Below, in pieces: positions 9,481-21,451 of a stretch of DNA of 64,000 nucleotides. Source of the DNA: Methylomarinum vadi (GTDB lineage: Bacteria; Pseudomonadota; Gammaproteobacteria; Methylococcales; Methylomonadaceae); assembly GCF_000733935.1 (NCBI RefSeq), contig NZ_JPON01000001.1:558001-622000 (forward strand). The letters are read 5' to 3'. The position numbers and the translations under genes are program-made. Below the pieces are notes generated by a model that was given only the letters and a program-made list of their open reading frames with translations, searched no databases and was not told the origin of the DNA. Numbering within the stretch: the first letter of the stretch is position 1; the number at the start of each line of letters is the position of its first letter.

Positions 9481-10025
9481 GGAATGATATAAATGTTGGC
9501 AATGTTCCTGATAATGAAGTTGTAAAGATTTATGCCGAAATATTTAAAGAACAAAGGAATTATTCAGAGCTGAAGGATTGGTATGCTACATCTGTGGCAA
9601 ATGTTCCCTTTTATGTTGCAAGATTTCTTTGCCAAAGGTCTAATCTTGTTTGGAATGTTGGTTTAAGAAGTGAGTACATAAAATGCATTTTTAAATTTTC
9701 TGTTATTTTTGGAGCCGTAATAGCTGTATTTGGTTTATTGTCCGACATAACATTTAATAATTTTGTCCTCAATGTTGCGACCCCATTATTGCCTATTCTT
9801 ACCTTTTGCATAGAACAATACAGAGAAAACAAGGATTCCATTGAAAACCTCGAGAAACTTAAACTAGATATGGACTCATACTGGCAGGAGTTGATTGAAA
9901 ATAAAGACTCAATGGAAACTGATGTTTTTGCAAGAAAAATTCAAGATGAAATTTTCAAGAATAGAAAAGACAACCAACTCTTTTTTGACGAAATCTATGG
10001 GGTGGTTGGCAACCAATCTTCCTAA

Positions 10026-10354
10026 GGGTACTAGAAAATGGCGATTAGATGATTTTCGATAGAATACATGTCGGGAATGAGCTTCAGAGACTTTGCTGCC
10101 TATCTTGAAATCGTGGAAATTATGTTAAGTTCGTGAGCAATATACAAGCTTCAAAGCCTGATCACATCGCGCTCGCGGCAATATCGCTATCCATAAAAGG
10201 AAACTTCACATAATGGCCGAAATTGCTCTATCAAAATCAGTAAACAATAACGGTTAAAAGGTTAATAGAAAGCACCGGTTACAAGGTGTTAATTGCCAAA
10301 CGGTCTTCGATAGACAATATACTCAATTAGTTCGAAAACAGCCAAATATCAGCA
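10026..10354. other. Intergenic region without recognised gene
   Basis: About 330 bases after the effector gene show no coding pattern, RNA gene or repeat that I can support. The sequence is AT-rich like the preceding genes and probably belongs to the same acquired segment. Confidence 0.5.
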
Positions 10355-10377
10355 ATAAGAGGCGGTTCCCGCCCGTG
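10355..10377 (-). terminator. Possible hairpin terminator after small membrane ORF
   Basis: On the minus strand GGCGG-GAA-CCGCC (10361-10373) forms a short GC-rich stem followed by TCTTATT, just after the stop codon of the small ORF. The stem is short and the T tract weak. Confidence 0.35.
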
Positions 10378-10497
10378 CTATGCCTCTAAGCCCTTGTCGG
10401 TTAGTTTGTTAAATAGTAGGTGTACGAGTTGAAAGCCTGCGACCAGCAGAATGACGATCGAAAATAGTGAATTAAGCAAAACTAATAAGACTTTCAT
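10378..10497 (-). CDS. Predicted small single-pass membrane protein (39 residues)
   Basis: An ATG at 10497 is preceded by a GAGG ribosome binding site about 7 bases upstream and opens 39 codons: a Lys, a run of about 23 hydrophobic residues (VLLVLLNSLFSIVILLVAGF) and a polar tail ending TDKGLEA. The shape is one transmembrane helix with a short cytosolic or periplasmic tail. A short GC hairpin follows the stop. The function is unknown. The combination of ribosome site, membrane helix and hairpin makes a real gene plausible, but it could be chance. Confidence 0.4.
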   Translation of the reverse strand: MKVLLVLLNSLFSIVILLVAGFQLVHLLFNKLTDKGLEA

Positions 10498-10829
10498 TGC
10501 AGGCCTCTTCCAAATCGAAAAAAAGAGGACACATTTTTTCATTTTTTAGTGTATTTTCAAGTCGATCGGCCGCAACAATCTGTTGCGTGAGGTAGTTGAT
10601 ATTCTGAAATCTCAACGTGTTAGCCAATTGAGTTTCTGTGAAATATAATTTCTAAAAGCGCTATAAATCGGTGTTTAACGCCGTTTCCACAGTTACTGTT
10701 GACTGCGGGCCAGGGCCCATAATCTAGATATTAGGTGTCTTGCCGGAGCGAATTAGGGACTCGACATCGTCAGTTACATTTTGAGCGAGGAACGGTCACG
10801 CAATACCTTCTTTTCTACAACGGGTTGAT
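10498..10829. other. Intergenic region upstream of methyltransferase
   Basis: No gene is visible. Any promoter of the methyltransferase should lie here, but I do not see a clear box pair. Confidence 0.4.
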
Positions 10830-11477
10830 ATGAAACAAAGCGATGAGCAATTACAAAAGATCGAAACACTTACCCTGAAGCATTACAATCAGAATGCTGA
10901 AGCCTTTTGGGCGGGCACACAAGACCACGATGTCACTCAGAACTATGCGGCATTTTTAGGCCATTTTCCAGTAAATAAACAACTGGATATTTTGGATCTT
11001 GGCTGTGGACCTGGAAGAGATGTCCGCTATTTTAAGTCGTTGGGTCACCGACCCGTCGGCCTGGATGGCAGCGAAGTATTTTGCAACATGGCCCGTGCTT
11101 ATACCGGTTGCCGGATTCTGCAGCAGACCTTTCTGAGTTTAGATTTGCCCGACAGTGCCTTCGATGGCATTTTCGCTAATGCGTCGTTGTTTCATGTGCC
11201 CAGCCAGGAATTGCCGAGGGTGCTTAATCAGTTGCACGCATCGTTAAGGTCAGGCGGTGTGTTATTTCTATCCAACCCTCGCGGCGACGGTGAAGGCTGG
11301 CACGGACAACGATATGGCCATTTCATGCAAATCGATACCAGCGAATCCTATTTGACGAACGCAGGGTTTGAGATACTCGACTTTTATTACCGGCCGGAAG
11401 GAAAGCCCTTACACGAGCAACCGTGGTTAGCGATCGTAGCTAAACGACATTCAGCCGAAAATGTAGGAAAGGAATAA
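10830..11477 (+). CDS. Class I SAM-dependent methyltransferase
   Basis: The 215-residue protein has the Rossmann-fold SAM site LDLGCGPGRDVRYF (motif I, about residues 52-65), an acidic residue at the end of strand 2 (PVGLDGSEVF) and motif IV/post-motif segments (FDGIFANASLFHVP; LRSGGVLFLSNP). It resembles the small Methyltransf_11/25 group that methylates small molecules. The substrate cannot be read from the sequence. The gene stands alone between the CBASS remnant and the nuclease remnant, with long non-coding stretches on both sides. The start ATG at 10830 is the first in frame. Confidence 0.8.
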   Translation: MKQSDEQLQKIETLTLKHYNQNAEAFWAGTQDHDVTQNYAAFLGHFPVNKQLDILDLGCGPGRDVRYFKSLGHRPVGLDGSEVFCNMARAYTGCRILQQTFLSLDLPDSAFDGIFANASLFHVPSQELPRVLNQLHASLRSGGVLFLSNPRGDGEGWHGQRYGHFMQIDTSESYLTNAGFEILDFYYRPEGKPLHEQPWLAIVAKRHSAENVGKE

Positions 11478-12044
11478 AGTTATCTTTCATGAAATGCGTT
11501 TTCTGAAAGCGGTTCACATTTCGGAATGAGCGAATATCATTCGCAATTCTGTAAGGAACACGTAAATCCTGCCACGGAATTCGGGTTGCGCGATGCAATC
11601 AAACGCCGGCAATTTTAATCGTTCAATTATCGACAAAATCAGGCACGACCATTCCAGACCGGCCCATACAAATACAAACCCCGAATAAAACAAACGGCTC
11701 AAGGAAGCGTTAACCGGCCTTAACGACAACACCGTCAGCAAGGGATTCTACATTTCCAAAGCCACAGTTATCGGATTATTGGTTGCCCGCGGAAGTGAAG
11801 AGGGGGAGGGCGGCAAGATATGCTATACCGTTCAGACGAGTCTTTCGGTACAAAGAGACAACATTATTCATTTCCGTGTTATAACTCGGAATGATTAAAG
11901 AGCCATCAGGATATTGTCTTCACCAGGGTAAATACCCGTTTTTTGCGATGTCTTGTAATAGATTGGTAACAAGCATCGCACTAGATTCTATGCTAAGTTT
12001 ATCAGCGGCAGTGTATTAAAAACATGGTATTTCTCTACCTAACT
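11478..12044. other. Gene-poor region with a possible short coding remnant
   Basis: Between about 11690 and 11898 on the plus strand one frame stays open for about 65 codons (LKEALTGLNDNTVSKGFYIS and onward to HFRVITRND) but starts after a stop and has no start codon. It reads like coding sequence and may be the tail of a lost gene. Nothing else is supported here. Confidence 0.3.
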
Positions 12045-12736
12045 ACTCGATAAACTTATTGCTCTTACCGGAGGCAAAATGGCTGGCTACAACTAAGATT
12101 TTCTGGGCGGAGGGATCAAGTTGCCCATCCCCACCGAAGTATACGAAGCCGGACGAATATTCGATTACCCGACGTATTCGCTCGTGATGAATAGTTGCGC
12201 CAACAAGCGTTCTCCGTTGATTGTTTGTCTGAATATCGACCAGAATCATCTGAAAAGCACGCATCGAAGCAATCGTTGGCGAATCGATCCCCGTATCGGC
12301 TCCGACAATCAGCTGGATAATGCCTATTACGCCAATAACCCATGGGATAGGGGGCATATGGCCCGCAGAACGTCGGCCGCTTGGGGGGAAACAACTCACG
12401 ATGCGCAATTGGCTTCGAACGAAACGTTCTTTTATTCGAACAGTTGTTTACAACATGCAAATCTTAACCAAGACGAATGGTTGGGCTTGAAGACTGGGTC
12501 TACGGCTTAAAACTGGATAGCAACGGTAAGATTACGTCCTTCTCGGGGCCGTTTTACGGCGACTTCGACCGAACCATTCGTCCGTCCGGTCGGAGGGAAG
12601 CCCTGATTCCGGCCGGCTTTTTTAAAGTGGTGTGTTTTGTAAACAAAGAGACGAACAAATTGGATGTTCGCGCTTTCGTGATCTACCAGGACGAGGCGGC
12701 GTTAAGAGATAAAAGCGGGCGTTCGCTTTACAATAA

Positions 12737-12774
12737 GGGGTAGAACAAGCAGTCGTGTCACCAGCCGCCATTTC
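12737..12774 (+). repeat. Left terminal inverted repeat of the mer transposon
   Basis: This 38-bp end starts GGGGTAGAACAAGCAGTCG and is an exact inverted match to 21414-21451. The 5 bases before it (AATAA) are repeated after the right end. Confidence 0.97.
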
Positions 12775-12885
12775 GCTGGATAACCTAATTTTCCATAGAC
12801 TTACTAATTTTTGGTCATAAGTCGGAACCGCTGAAAATTCCGTCAAACGCTCAGTCGCAATAGAAGCCTAAGCAAACAGTCGTGT

Positions 12886-14571
<1,686 letters not shown>

Positions 14572-14895
14572 TTATTTGTCTGAGTGAACAGTCGCCGGAT
14601 AGCCAGCATTCGTGGTGGCCTTGATCAAAGCGGCGGTATTGGTTTTTTGCGGATCAAAAGTGACTTTTGCTGTTTTGCTGCCGAAGTCCACTTTGGCGCT
14701 CTGGACGCCGTTAACAGCTTGCAGCGCCTTTCTGATGGTGATGGGACATATCGCGCAAGTCATGTTTTGCACATCAAGTATGACTGACTGGGTACTGTCC
14801 TGAGTCCGAGCCGGTGACTCTGCCTGTACCGTTGGCATCAAAAAAAGCCCCGATAACAAGAACAACCCCAAGAATAACGTTTTCATTTTCATCAT
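14572..14895 (-). CDS. merP: Periplasmic mercury-binding protein
   Basis: The start at 14895 is chosen because a strong GAGGAGA site lies just upstream; longer open frame before it is not coding. The 107-residue product has a signal peptide (KTLFLGLFLLSGLFLMPTVQA) followed by a heavy-metal-associated domain with the MTCAICPITIRKAL motif, whose two cysteines bind Hg(II) and pass it to MerT. It lies between merT and merA with short gaps, as in standard mer operons. Confidence 0.95.
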   Translation of the reverse strand: MMKMKTLFLGLFLLSGLFLMPTVQAESPARTQDSTQSVILDVQNMTCAICPITIRKALQAVNGVQSAKVDFGSKTAKVTFDPQKTNTAALIKATTNAGYPATVHSDK

Positions 14896-14903
14896 TGCTC
14901 TCC

Positions 14904-15275
14904 TCAGGCCATGAAAAACGGGGCATACCAGGGGAATGCCAATAATAATAAAATCAATCCGGAACCAATCCAGAAGAGCAAGCGTTGTTTTTGCTTGACG
15001 TCGGATGAGACGCAGGCTTGCCCTTCCTCGCAGTTTTCCGGTATCAAATAAAGTTTGCGATAGCCCAAGCTGATGAAGACTAGGGTGAGAATGATAAAAA
15101 AAGGCCGTACCGTTTCCATGGAGGTCAACATGCTCATCCAGGCGCCGCCGATACCCAAAGTTAAAAGCAGCAAAGGACCGACACAGCAAACCGATGCGCC
15201 GATGGCAGCCAGTATGGCCCCGATACCCAGCCAGGAGGTGCTTTTAGTCGTCGTTTCTTGTTCAGTTGTCATCAT
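14904..15275 (-). CDS. merT: Inner-membrane mercuric ion transporter
   Basis: MerT carries Hg(II) from MerP into the cytosol. The start at 15275 has a GAGGAGATCC site upstream. The 123-residue protein shows three hydrophobic segments; the first holds the vicinal cysteines of the transport pair (ASVCCVGPLLLL), and the loop between helices two and three has the second cysteine pair (NCEEGQACV). It is the first structural gene behind the mer promoter. Confidence 0.95.
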   Translation of the reverse strand: MMTTEQETTTKSTSWLGIGAILAAIGASVCCVGPLLLLTLGIGGAWMSMLTSMETVRPFFIILTLVFISLGYRKLYLIPENCEEGQACVSSDVKQKQRLLFWIGSGLILLLLAFPWYAPFFMA

Positions 15276-15373
15276 GGATCTCCTCAATCAAATTAATCGT
15301 TGTTGTCTGCATCACTATTTCAGCAGTACATCCTGGCTAAACGTCAAACAGACAATGATAGATCATGGTTAGA

Positions 15374-15405
15374 AGTCTAAACCCTGTACCATAGAACAGA
15401 GTCAA
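15374..15405 (-). promoter_or_regulatory. mer operon promoter and MerR operator
   Basis: On the minus strand a -35 box TTGACT (15400-15405) is followed by 19 bases and a -10-like TTAGAC. The overlong spacer carries an inverted repeat CTGTTC-TATG-GTACAG. A stretched spacer with a dyad between the boxes is the hallmark of MerR-activated promoters. Confidence 0.8.
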
Positions 15406-15445
15406 GGGGGAGATCATTCCCTGACGGAATCGAATTTGAGGCGGG

Positions 15446-15832
15446 TTATTTTGAAAGTGAATCGATGATGGAGCAATGTGCTGTGGACGGGTCGGTCTGA
15501 CAGCCTTTAATCAAGGCATCCAACGCAAGGCGCAGGGCTGTTAAGTCTCTAATTTGGTCGTCAATTTGTTGGCGTTTATGCTCCGCCATTTTTCGTACAT
15601 CTTCGCAATGACCGCTATCCAACGATAACAATTCCGAGATTTCCTTCAAGGTAAACCCTGATTGTTGGGCACGTTTGATAAACCGGATTCTGACAACCGC
15701 ATTGGAGGGGTATCGGCGGTAACCCGTGGCGGGTTTTTCAGGCTCAATCAATAAACCTTTACGCTGATAATAGCGGATGGTCTCAATGCTTACATTCGCT
15801 TGTTTGGCTAATTGACCAATCGTCATATTCAT
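15446..15832 (-). CDS. merR: Mercury-responsive transcriptional regulator MerR
   Basis: The 128-residue protein has the MerR HTH at the N-terminus (TIGQLAKQANVSIETIRYYQ), a long dimerisation helix, and three cysteines in the positions that form the trigonal Hg(II) site (GHCEDV, KGCQTDP, AHCSII). It binds the dyad in the mer promoter and activates by untwisting the DNA. It is unusual in lying upstream of merT on the same strand rather than divergent; known mer operons of Gram-positive bacteria and some proteobacteria also have this order. Confidence 0.93.
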   Translation of the reverse strand: MNMTIGQLAKQANVSIETIRYYQRKGLLIEPEKPATGYRRYPSNAVVRIRFIKRAQQSGFTLKEISELLSLDSGHCEDVRKMAEHKRQQIDDQIRDLTALRLALDALIKGCQTDPSTAHCSIIDSLSK

Positions 15833-16118
15833 TTTAATCGTATTGTTTTCAGTTTAACTTAACCGCTGCTCGATGATAACAAATCCCATATATAAGTTGA
15901 GATATATTGTCGGGAAGCCGACGATCGCACAATCGTAGATCGAACGGCGAGCATGCCATGATTGCTGCCAGTCTGGATTGATCTATCGTAAAACATCTGT
16001 TTTACGACAGCTCTCATGCCGTGCTTAAAATCCTACACAACTTCCCTCAAAAAATAAACGAAAAACAATGTCGGAAAGTGATATGATACGGAAACATAAA
16101 AACTAGGGTTTTCCGTCT
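15833..16118. other. Putative res region between merR and tnpR
   Basis: The stretch holds several AT-rich imperfect dyads, clearest around 16072-16100 (TGTCGGAAA ... ATACGGAAACA) just before tnpR. Tn3-family resolution sites sit in this position with two to three resolvase-binding dyads. Subsite borders cannot be fixed by eye. Confidence 0.45.
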
Positions 16119-16560
16119 ATGTTAGTGGGTTATATGCGGGTGTCTTCTGAATCCGATCGACAAAGCACCGATTTGCAACGCGATGCTTTGCTGGCTGCCG
16201 GTGTCGATGTCCGACATCTTTTTGAAGACCGAGCATCCGGAGCTAAAGATGACCGTGCCGGATTGACCAAAGCGCTGGACTTTGTCCGACCAGGCGATGT
16301 GCTGGTCGTGTGGAAATTGGATCGGTTGGGTCGGTCGTTATCCCACCTGCTTTCCATCATCAATACGCTCAAAGATAAACAAGTCGCTTTCCGTTCACTG
16401 ACTGAAGGGATGGACACCACAACGCCTTCCGGTGAATTATTGTTTCATGTGTTTGGTGCCTTGGCGCAGTACGAACGTTCTTTGATTCAAGAACGCGTGG
16501 TGGCCGGTCTTGAAGCGGCCAAAAAACGCGGTCGGGTCGGGGGGCGCCCACCGGCCATTA

Positions 16561-18304
16561 GAGGCTGTCGTAAAACCCCAATTTCTTTGATTTACCACTG
16601 GAAACCGGCCGTATTTCCCACGGCCGGCGAAGCTGGCAAGTCAGTAGTTTAACCATGACAAATGTCGAACTTTCGGTCAAACGAGCTCATAAACCGGCTA
16701 AGCCAATGATATAAAGCGCGAAAAAGAGCTGCCACTAATGCGCGGCTCAGATTGTAGGCCATGGCGTGCAAGGCGAATTCCACTTTGACGCCCGCCAAAC
16801 CTTTACGGCGAAAGCGATTCAAGCCTTGGCGACCGCGTAGCTGACTGAAGACTGGCTCCACCATGGCCTGCCGCTGCCGATAGCGTTGCCGAGGTTCGGG
16901 CTGGGCCATTTTCAGGCGCAGGGCTTCTTTTTGGGTATCGCTGTCATAGCGTTTGAGGGTGCGACCGCTTTCGCTACGCGTGCATTGGGATTTCAGCGGA
17001 CAGTCTGAACAGGCATCGCAGGCGTAGACGGTATAAGCATGGCCACTTTTACCGCCTTTGCAGGTGTGACGGCGAGTCAAGCGTTGTTGCCCCGGACAGC
17101 GATAAGTGTCGTCGTCGGCCTGATAAATAAAGCGGCTTTTGGGGATTTGTTTGTTGGATTGTTTGTTCCAATCGTCTCCTTCACTTTGGCCTTCCGGACA
17201 AAGCAATTCGATGTTGTGTTGCTCAGCAGTATCCAAGACGCCATTGCTGAAATAGCCAGCATCGAACAGAGCTGTTTCGACGCCTCCCAGGGCTTGGGCG
17301 CGATCCAGTAAGCCCGGCACCACCTCGGTTTCACTGGAAGGATGAACGTCGCAAGCCACGATCACTCGATTGTCGTTCGCCAATACCGACGGTTTATAAC
17401 TGCTGCGAAAGTCTTTGGAGTTCTTTTGCGGCTGTAATACCGCCTCCGGCTCGTTGCTTTGTACTTGGGTCTTGGCCGGATCTTTGCCTTTGGCGGCTTG
17501 TTTTTGCTGGCGAGACTTTAGCTCGGCTTGGGCTTGTTCCAGACCGTTCAAACGCTTAGTCGCAGCCGCATCGTTTGGGTTGGCTTGCGCGGCTTCCTTC
17601 GCTTGCGCCAAGGCTTGGTTGAGCGCTTCTTCCTTCATCAATCGAAACCGGGAGGACATGGCTTCGATCACGGTACCGTCACCCGCCAACGCCGTCGTGC
17701 CGGAGCCGGTGACTTTCAAAGTACGACGCGTTAGTTGATCGAAAAATTCGGTCGTCAATGAGTCGGCATGCTGATGGACGAAACGGCCAATGACGGAGTG
17801 ATCCGGCATGATACCGCCACTTAGCCACCAACACCCCACATCGGCTCGAGCTAAACGCTCCAAGTCGCGCAGGCTGCTGATGCCTTGTAACAGGCCGTAG
17901 AGAATGATCCCCACCATCGCACATGGCGCATACGGCGGACGCCCGCCGGGCCGATAACGGGCTTCGAACTCGGCGAAGGATAGCGATTGCAAGAAGGGGC
18001 GCAATTTCAACGGGATGGTTAAGCCGGCGTGCTCCAGATGTTCGCCGAGCGGTTTACCGTTGATCGATAAGCCGCGCGGGTCGGGCGCTTCAAAACGGGC
18101 CATCCGTTCGCTTGAGATCGTTTGAGCGATCAACTCAGGTAACGGTTCAACCTCGCATTCATCGAATAGCGAATATTGCTTGGCGCTATACAATGTCTTG
18201 ACGGGTCTAATGTTCGCTTCGGCTGCCATTGATCTATTTCTAATAGGTTTGGATAGTGGTATTTTACCGTATGTGTAGCTGGTTGGGGCTTTTACGACAC
18301 CCTC
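16561..18304 (-). mobile_element. IS1182-type insertion sequence, copy 1
   Basis: The 1,744-bp element has imperfect inverted ends (GAGGCTGTCGTAAAA at the left, GAGGGTGTCGTAAAA at the right read inward). CATTA flanks it at 16556-16560 and 18305-18309, a 5-bp target duplication. It is nearly identical to copy 2 at 26304-28047 but in the opposite orientation. Confidence 0.9.
16649..18229 (-). CDS. IS1182-family transposase, copy 1
   Basis: The start at 18229 (MAAEANIRPVKTLYSAKQYS) is shared with copy 2. The 526-residue protein has an N-terminal DUF772 region (GGRPPYAPCAMVGIILYGLL), a charged Ala/Gln-rich coiled linker in the middle, a DDE core (DAGYFSNGVLDTAE), a cysteine-rich insert (YACDACSDCPLKSQC) and a C-terminal segment with VEPVFSQLRGRQGLNRFRRK. 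It differs from copy 2 at only a few residues (QTISSERMA against QSISSEPMA). The frame is intact. Confidence 0.92.
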   Translation of the reverse strand: MAAEANIRPVKTLYSAKQYSLFDECEVEPLPELIAQTISSERMARFEAPDPRGLSINGKPLGEHLEHAGLTIPLKLRPFLQSLSFAEFEARYRPGGRPPYAPCAMVGIILYGLLQGISSLRDLERLARADVGCWWLSGGIMPDHSVIGRFVHQHADSLTTEFFDQLTRRTLKVTGSGTTALAGDGTVIEAMSSRFRLMKEEALNQALAQAKEAAQANPNDAAATKRLNGLEQAQAELKSRQQKQAAKGKDPAKTQVQSNEPEAVLQPQKNSKDFRSSYKPSVLANDNRVIVACDVHPSSETEVVPGLLDRAQALGGVETALFDAGYFSNGVLDTAEQHNIELLCPEGQSEGDDWNKQSNKQIPKSRFIYQADDDTYRCPGQQRLTRRHTCKGGKSGHAYTVYACDACSDCPLKSQCTRSESGRTLKRYDSDTQKEALRLKMAQPEPRQRYRQRQAMVEPVFSQLRGRQGLNRFRRKGLAGVKVEFALHAMAYNLSRALVAALFRALYHWLSRFMSSFDRKFDICHG

Positions 18305-18462
18305 CATTACCGGGGAAAAATTGGAAGCGATTCTTGAAGCCTTAAACAACGGCATGTCGAAAGCTGCCGTCTGTCGTAATTTTGAGGTCAAGCGAACCAC
18401 GCTGATTGACACCTTGGCTCGCATCGGCTGGCCTGCATCAAATCTAACTCCATAGCGGCACT

Positions 18463-21411
18463 ATGGACACTAGTAGCGAGAAAAATCAGTGGGTACTGAC
18501 ACCTGCCGAACGTTCGCTGGTCATGTCCAAGAACCGAGCAAACCGGTTAGGCTTTGCTATTCTGCTGACTTTCTTCCGCGAACGCGGCAGGTTCCCGCGC
18601 GATGAATCCGAAATTGAAACGCAAGGTATAGCTTTATTAGGCCAGCAGTTAGAAGTAACGATTCCAATAGATGGCGAGGCTATCCTGACGGGCCGTACTG
18701 CCGAACGGCTACGCGCTGAAATACGAATCCGTTTCGGTTTCCGCGAGGCCACGATTGCCGATGCGGAAATACTGACGGCCTGGCTACGCGATCATGTTGC
18801 CGGCGAAGTAGGTGGCGATATCGAACCCATGATTGTTCGATTGGAAGCACGCTGTCGCGAGCTTTCCATTGAACCGCCTACGCCTGATCGAATGGACCGC
18901 ATTGCACGTAGCGCATTACGTGCTCACGAAGACCGTTTCCATCATACTGTCTATGAGCGTCTTTCGCCCAAACAGCGCGAGAATTTGGACGCCTTGTTGC
19001 GACCGGAGAAGGGCGACGACGAGAATAACGACCAAGAAGATGCTACCGGCAGTGCGTCGGCGCTCTTATTGAAACTGTTAGGCAATCCTGGCCGCCCAAA
19101 CCTTGCCAGCATGCAAGACGAATTAGCTAAATTAGAAATCATCCGGAAAATCGGTTTGCCGGCCGATTTATTCGATAAGGTATCACCGCTTGATTTGGAA
19201 CGTTGCCGTAAACGCGTTTCTGTCGAAGTGCCCCGCGATTTACGTAGACATCCCGATGCGGTACGTATTACTTGGCTGGCAGCATTCGTTTACTTGCGTG
19301 CCCGCAGTTTGACCGATGATCTTGTGGACTTGCTGATTGAAACCATTCATCGGATCGGCGCACGGGCTGAGCGTAAAGTCGAGCGGGAATTGTTGGAAGA
19401 CCTTAAGCGCGTTTCCGGTAAACAAAACCTATTGTTCGAACTGGCAGATGCCACGCTAGCCCAACCCGATGGGGTGGTGCGCGATGTGGTATTTCCCGTA
19501 GTCAGCGAACAAACCCTACGTGATTTGGTTAAAGAATGGAAAGCCACCGGACCGACCTACCGAATTACGCTGCGAACCGTGATTCGCAATTCGTACAAAG
19601 GCCACTATCGCCGCATGGTGCCTACTTTGCTGAGCGCCCTGGAATTTCGGAGCAACAATGACCTTCACCGTCCGGTGATGGACGCGCTTGAATTGGTAAA
19701 ACGTTTTGCAGACACCAAGGTGCATACCTTTCCGGCCGATGAACATGTGCCGCTTGATGGCGTAGTGCGCGGATTATGGCGTGAGGCTGTGATGGAAAAG
19801 GACGCCGCCGACCGGGATCGCGTCAATCGCATCACTTATGAAATTTCTGTGCTTGAAGCGTTACGCGAACGGCTGCGCTGCAAGGAAATTTGGGTGGTCG
19901 GTGCAAACCGTTACCGCAATCCCGATGAAGACCTGCCAAGCGACTTCAATGAGAACCGTGCAGACTATTATCAAGCGTTAAATCTGCCGCTCAATGCGGA
20001 GCTGTTCATCACCAATTTACAGGCCGAAATGCGCGAAGCATTAAACGCCTTCGACACTAGCCTGAAAAAGAATCCTTACGTCCGACTCAGCGACAAAAAT
20101 AACGGCTGGATCATCTTAACACCGTTGGACGCCCAGCCCGAACCACCCAATTTGGCAACGCTCAAAGCCGAACTTAATACGCTGTGGCCGATGACCAGTT
20201 TGCTCGATGTCGTAAAGGAAACCGATCTGCGGCTGGGTTTTACAGACGTATTGAAAAGTCCGACTTCCTATGAAACGATGGATCGGTCAGTGTTGCAGCC
20301 ACGATTATTACTTTGCCTACACGGTCTTGGTACCAATGCGGGCTTACAGCGCATGGCCGGGCTTGATTCCGGCACAACGGCAAGAGACTTGGCTTATGTT
20401 CGTCGCCGTTATATTGGCGTCGAAGCCATGCGCCGCGCGATTGCTATTGTCGCCGATGGTACGTTACATGCTCGTAATCCAGCAATATGGGGTGACGGTA
20501 CTACCGCTTGCGCATCCGACTCCAAGCATTTCGGCGCATGGGATCAGAACCTAACCACACAATGGCATGTTCGTTATGGTGGCCGCGGCATCATGATTTA
20601 CTGGCATGTCGAACGCAATTCATTGTGCATCCATTCGCAACTTAAATCGCCGTCCTCTTCGGAAGTGGCGTCAATGATCGAAGGCGTTATCCATCATTGC
20701 ACCGAGATGGAAGTTGACCGCCAATATGTCGATTCTCACGGCCAAAGCACGGTTGCGTTTGCCTTTTGTCGCTTATTAGGATTTCAGTTACTACCCAGAC
20801 TAAAAGCTATTCACTCGCAGAAGTTAAATCGGCCGGATGTTGGTATGGCTGATGCCTATCCAAATTTACAACAGATTTTAACAAAACCGATTGATTGGGA
20901 TTGCGTTCGGCAGCAATATGATCAAATGGTGAAATACACGACCTCTCTTCGTCTTCGAACAGCGGAAACAGAAGCTATCTTACGGCGATTTACTCGGAAG
21001 AACGTACAGCATCCCACTTACAAGGCATTCGCAGAATTAGGCAAGGCGATTAAGACTATTTTTCTATGCCGTTATCTGCACGATGAATCGTTGCGCCGGG
21101 AAATTCACGAAGGACTGAATGTGGTTGAGCAATGGAATGGCGCAACTGATTTCGTGTTCTTTGCTCGTCGTGGTGAAATGTCAAGCAATCGCCAGGAAGA
21201 CCACGAAATTAGCATGCTATCCCTGCATCTCATTCAAAACTGCATGGTTTACATCAACACGTTGATGATTCAGAAGGTGTTAGCCATGCCGCACTGGCAG
21301 GGCAAGATGACAATACGAGACTACGCCGCATTAACTCCACTGATTTGGGAACATATCAATCCGTACGGGCGGTTTGACCTCGATATGAATACCCGGCTGG
21401 ATTTGCCCTAA
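18463..21411 (+). CDS. tnpA: Tn3-family transposase
   Basis: The 982-residue protein has the usual length of Tn3 transposases. The N-terminal DUF4158 DNA-binding region starts [15 protein letters not shown]; the C-terminal half is the DDE domain with [20 protein letters not shown], a mid Asp in [11 protein letters not shown] and the [15 protein letters not shown] segment near the Glu. It ends 3 bases before the right inverted repeat. No lesion is seen, so the transposon should still be able to form cointegrates. Confidence 0.95.
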   Translation: MDTSSEKNQWVLTPAERSLVMSKNRANRLGFAILLTFFRERGRFPRDESEIETQGIALLGQQLEVTIPIDGEAILTGRTAERLRAEIRIRFGFREATIADAEILTAWLRDHVAGEVGGDIEPMIVRLEARCRELSIEPPTPDRMDRIARSALRAHEDRFHHTVYERLSPKQRENLDALLRPEKGDDENNDQEDATGSASALLLKLLGNPGRPNLASMQDELAKLEIIRKIGLPADLFDKVSPLDLERCRKRVSVEVPRDLRRHPDAVRITWLAAFVYLRARSLTDDLVDLLIETIHRIGARAERKVERELLEDLKRVSGKQNLLFELADATLAQPDGVVRDVVFPVVSEQTLRDLVKEWKATGPTYRITLRTVIRNSYKGHYRRMVPTLLSALEFRSNNDLHRPVMDALELVKRFADTKVHTFPADEHVPLDGVVRGLWREAVMEKDAADRDRVNRITYEISVLEALRERLRCKEIWVVGANRYRNPDEDLPSDFNENRADYYQALNLPLNAELFITNLQAEMREALNAFDTSLKKNPYVRLSDKNNGWIILTPLDAQPEPPNLATLKAELNTLWPMTSLLDVVKETDLRLGFTDVLKSPTSYETMDRSVLQPRLLLCLHGLGTNAGLQRMAGLDSGTTARDLAYVRRRYIGVEAMRRAIAIVADGTLHARNPAIWGDGTTACASDSKHFGAWDQNLTTQWHVRYGGRGIMIYWHVERNSLCIHSQLKSPSSSEVASMIEGVIHHCTEMEVDRQYVDSHGQSTVAFAFCRLLGFQLLPRLKAIHSQKLNRPDVGMADAYPNLQQILTKPIDWDCVRQQYDQMVKYTTSLRLRTAETEAILRRFTRKNVQHPTYKAFAELGKAIKTIFLCRYLHDESLRREIHEGLNVVEQWNGATDFVFFARRGEMSSNRQEDHEISMLSLHLIQNCMVYINTLMIQKVLAMPHWQGKMTIRDYAALTPLIWEHINPYGRFDLDMNTRLDLP

Positions 21412-21413
21412 TT

Positions 21414-21451
21414 GAAATGGCGGCTGGTGACACGACTGCTTGTTCTACCCC
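21414..21451 (-). repeat. Right terminal inverted repeat of the mer transposon
   Basis: This end reads GGGGTAGAACAAGCAGTCG inward on the minus strand and matches the left end over 38 bp. It begins 3 bases after the tnpA stop codon. Confidence 0.97.

Larger units (their letters stand above)
7761..10025 (+). pseudogene. S-4TM-type pore-forming CBASS effector split by IS256
   Basis: The first part (7761-8097) starts with an ATG that overlaps the CD-NTase stop by 8 bases and has two hydrophobic segments (VFSNVIFIAVFSIFAYL and LAFLSIVVTLVNILVLVPVI). The second part (9490-10025) has the conserved DWYATSVANVPFYVARFLCQ region, an LRSEY motif and two further hydrophobic segments. Joining 8097 to 9490, which removes the IS and one copy of its 9-bp duplication, restores FEWNDINVGNVP in frame and a 290-residue protein with four membrane helices. 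This matches the S-4TM family of SMODS-associated membrane effectors, thought to permeabilise the inner membrane on nucleotide binding. Family assignment rests on motif memory. Confidence 0.75.
16119..18455 (+). pseudogene. tnpR: Tn3-family serine resolvase gene split by IS1182
   Basis: The N-terminal catalytic domain is encoded by 16119-16560: GYMRVSSESDRQSTDLQ holds the active serine, then WKLDRLGRSL and YERSLIQERVVAGL. The IS occupies 16561-18304. Resuming at 18310, after removing one CATTA copy, gives PPAITGEKLEAILEALNNGM and a C-terminal HTH (SKAAVCRNFEVKRTTLIDTL), total 195 residues. The reconstructed gene has no other lesion. It ends 7 bases before tnpA, so both were one transcript. 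The IS leaves a catalytic domain without its DNA-binding tail. Confidence 0.9.
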
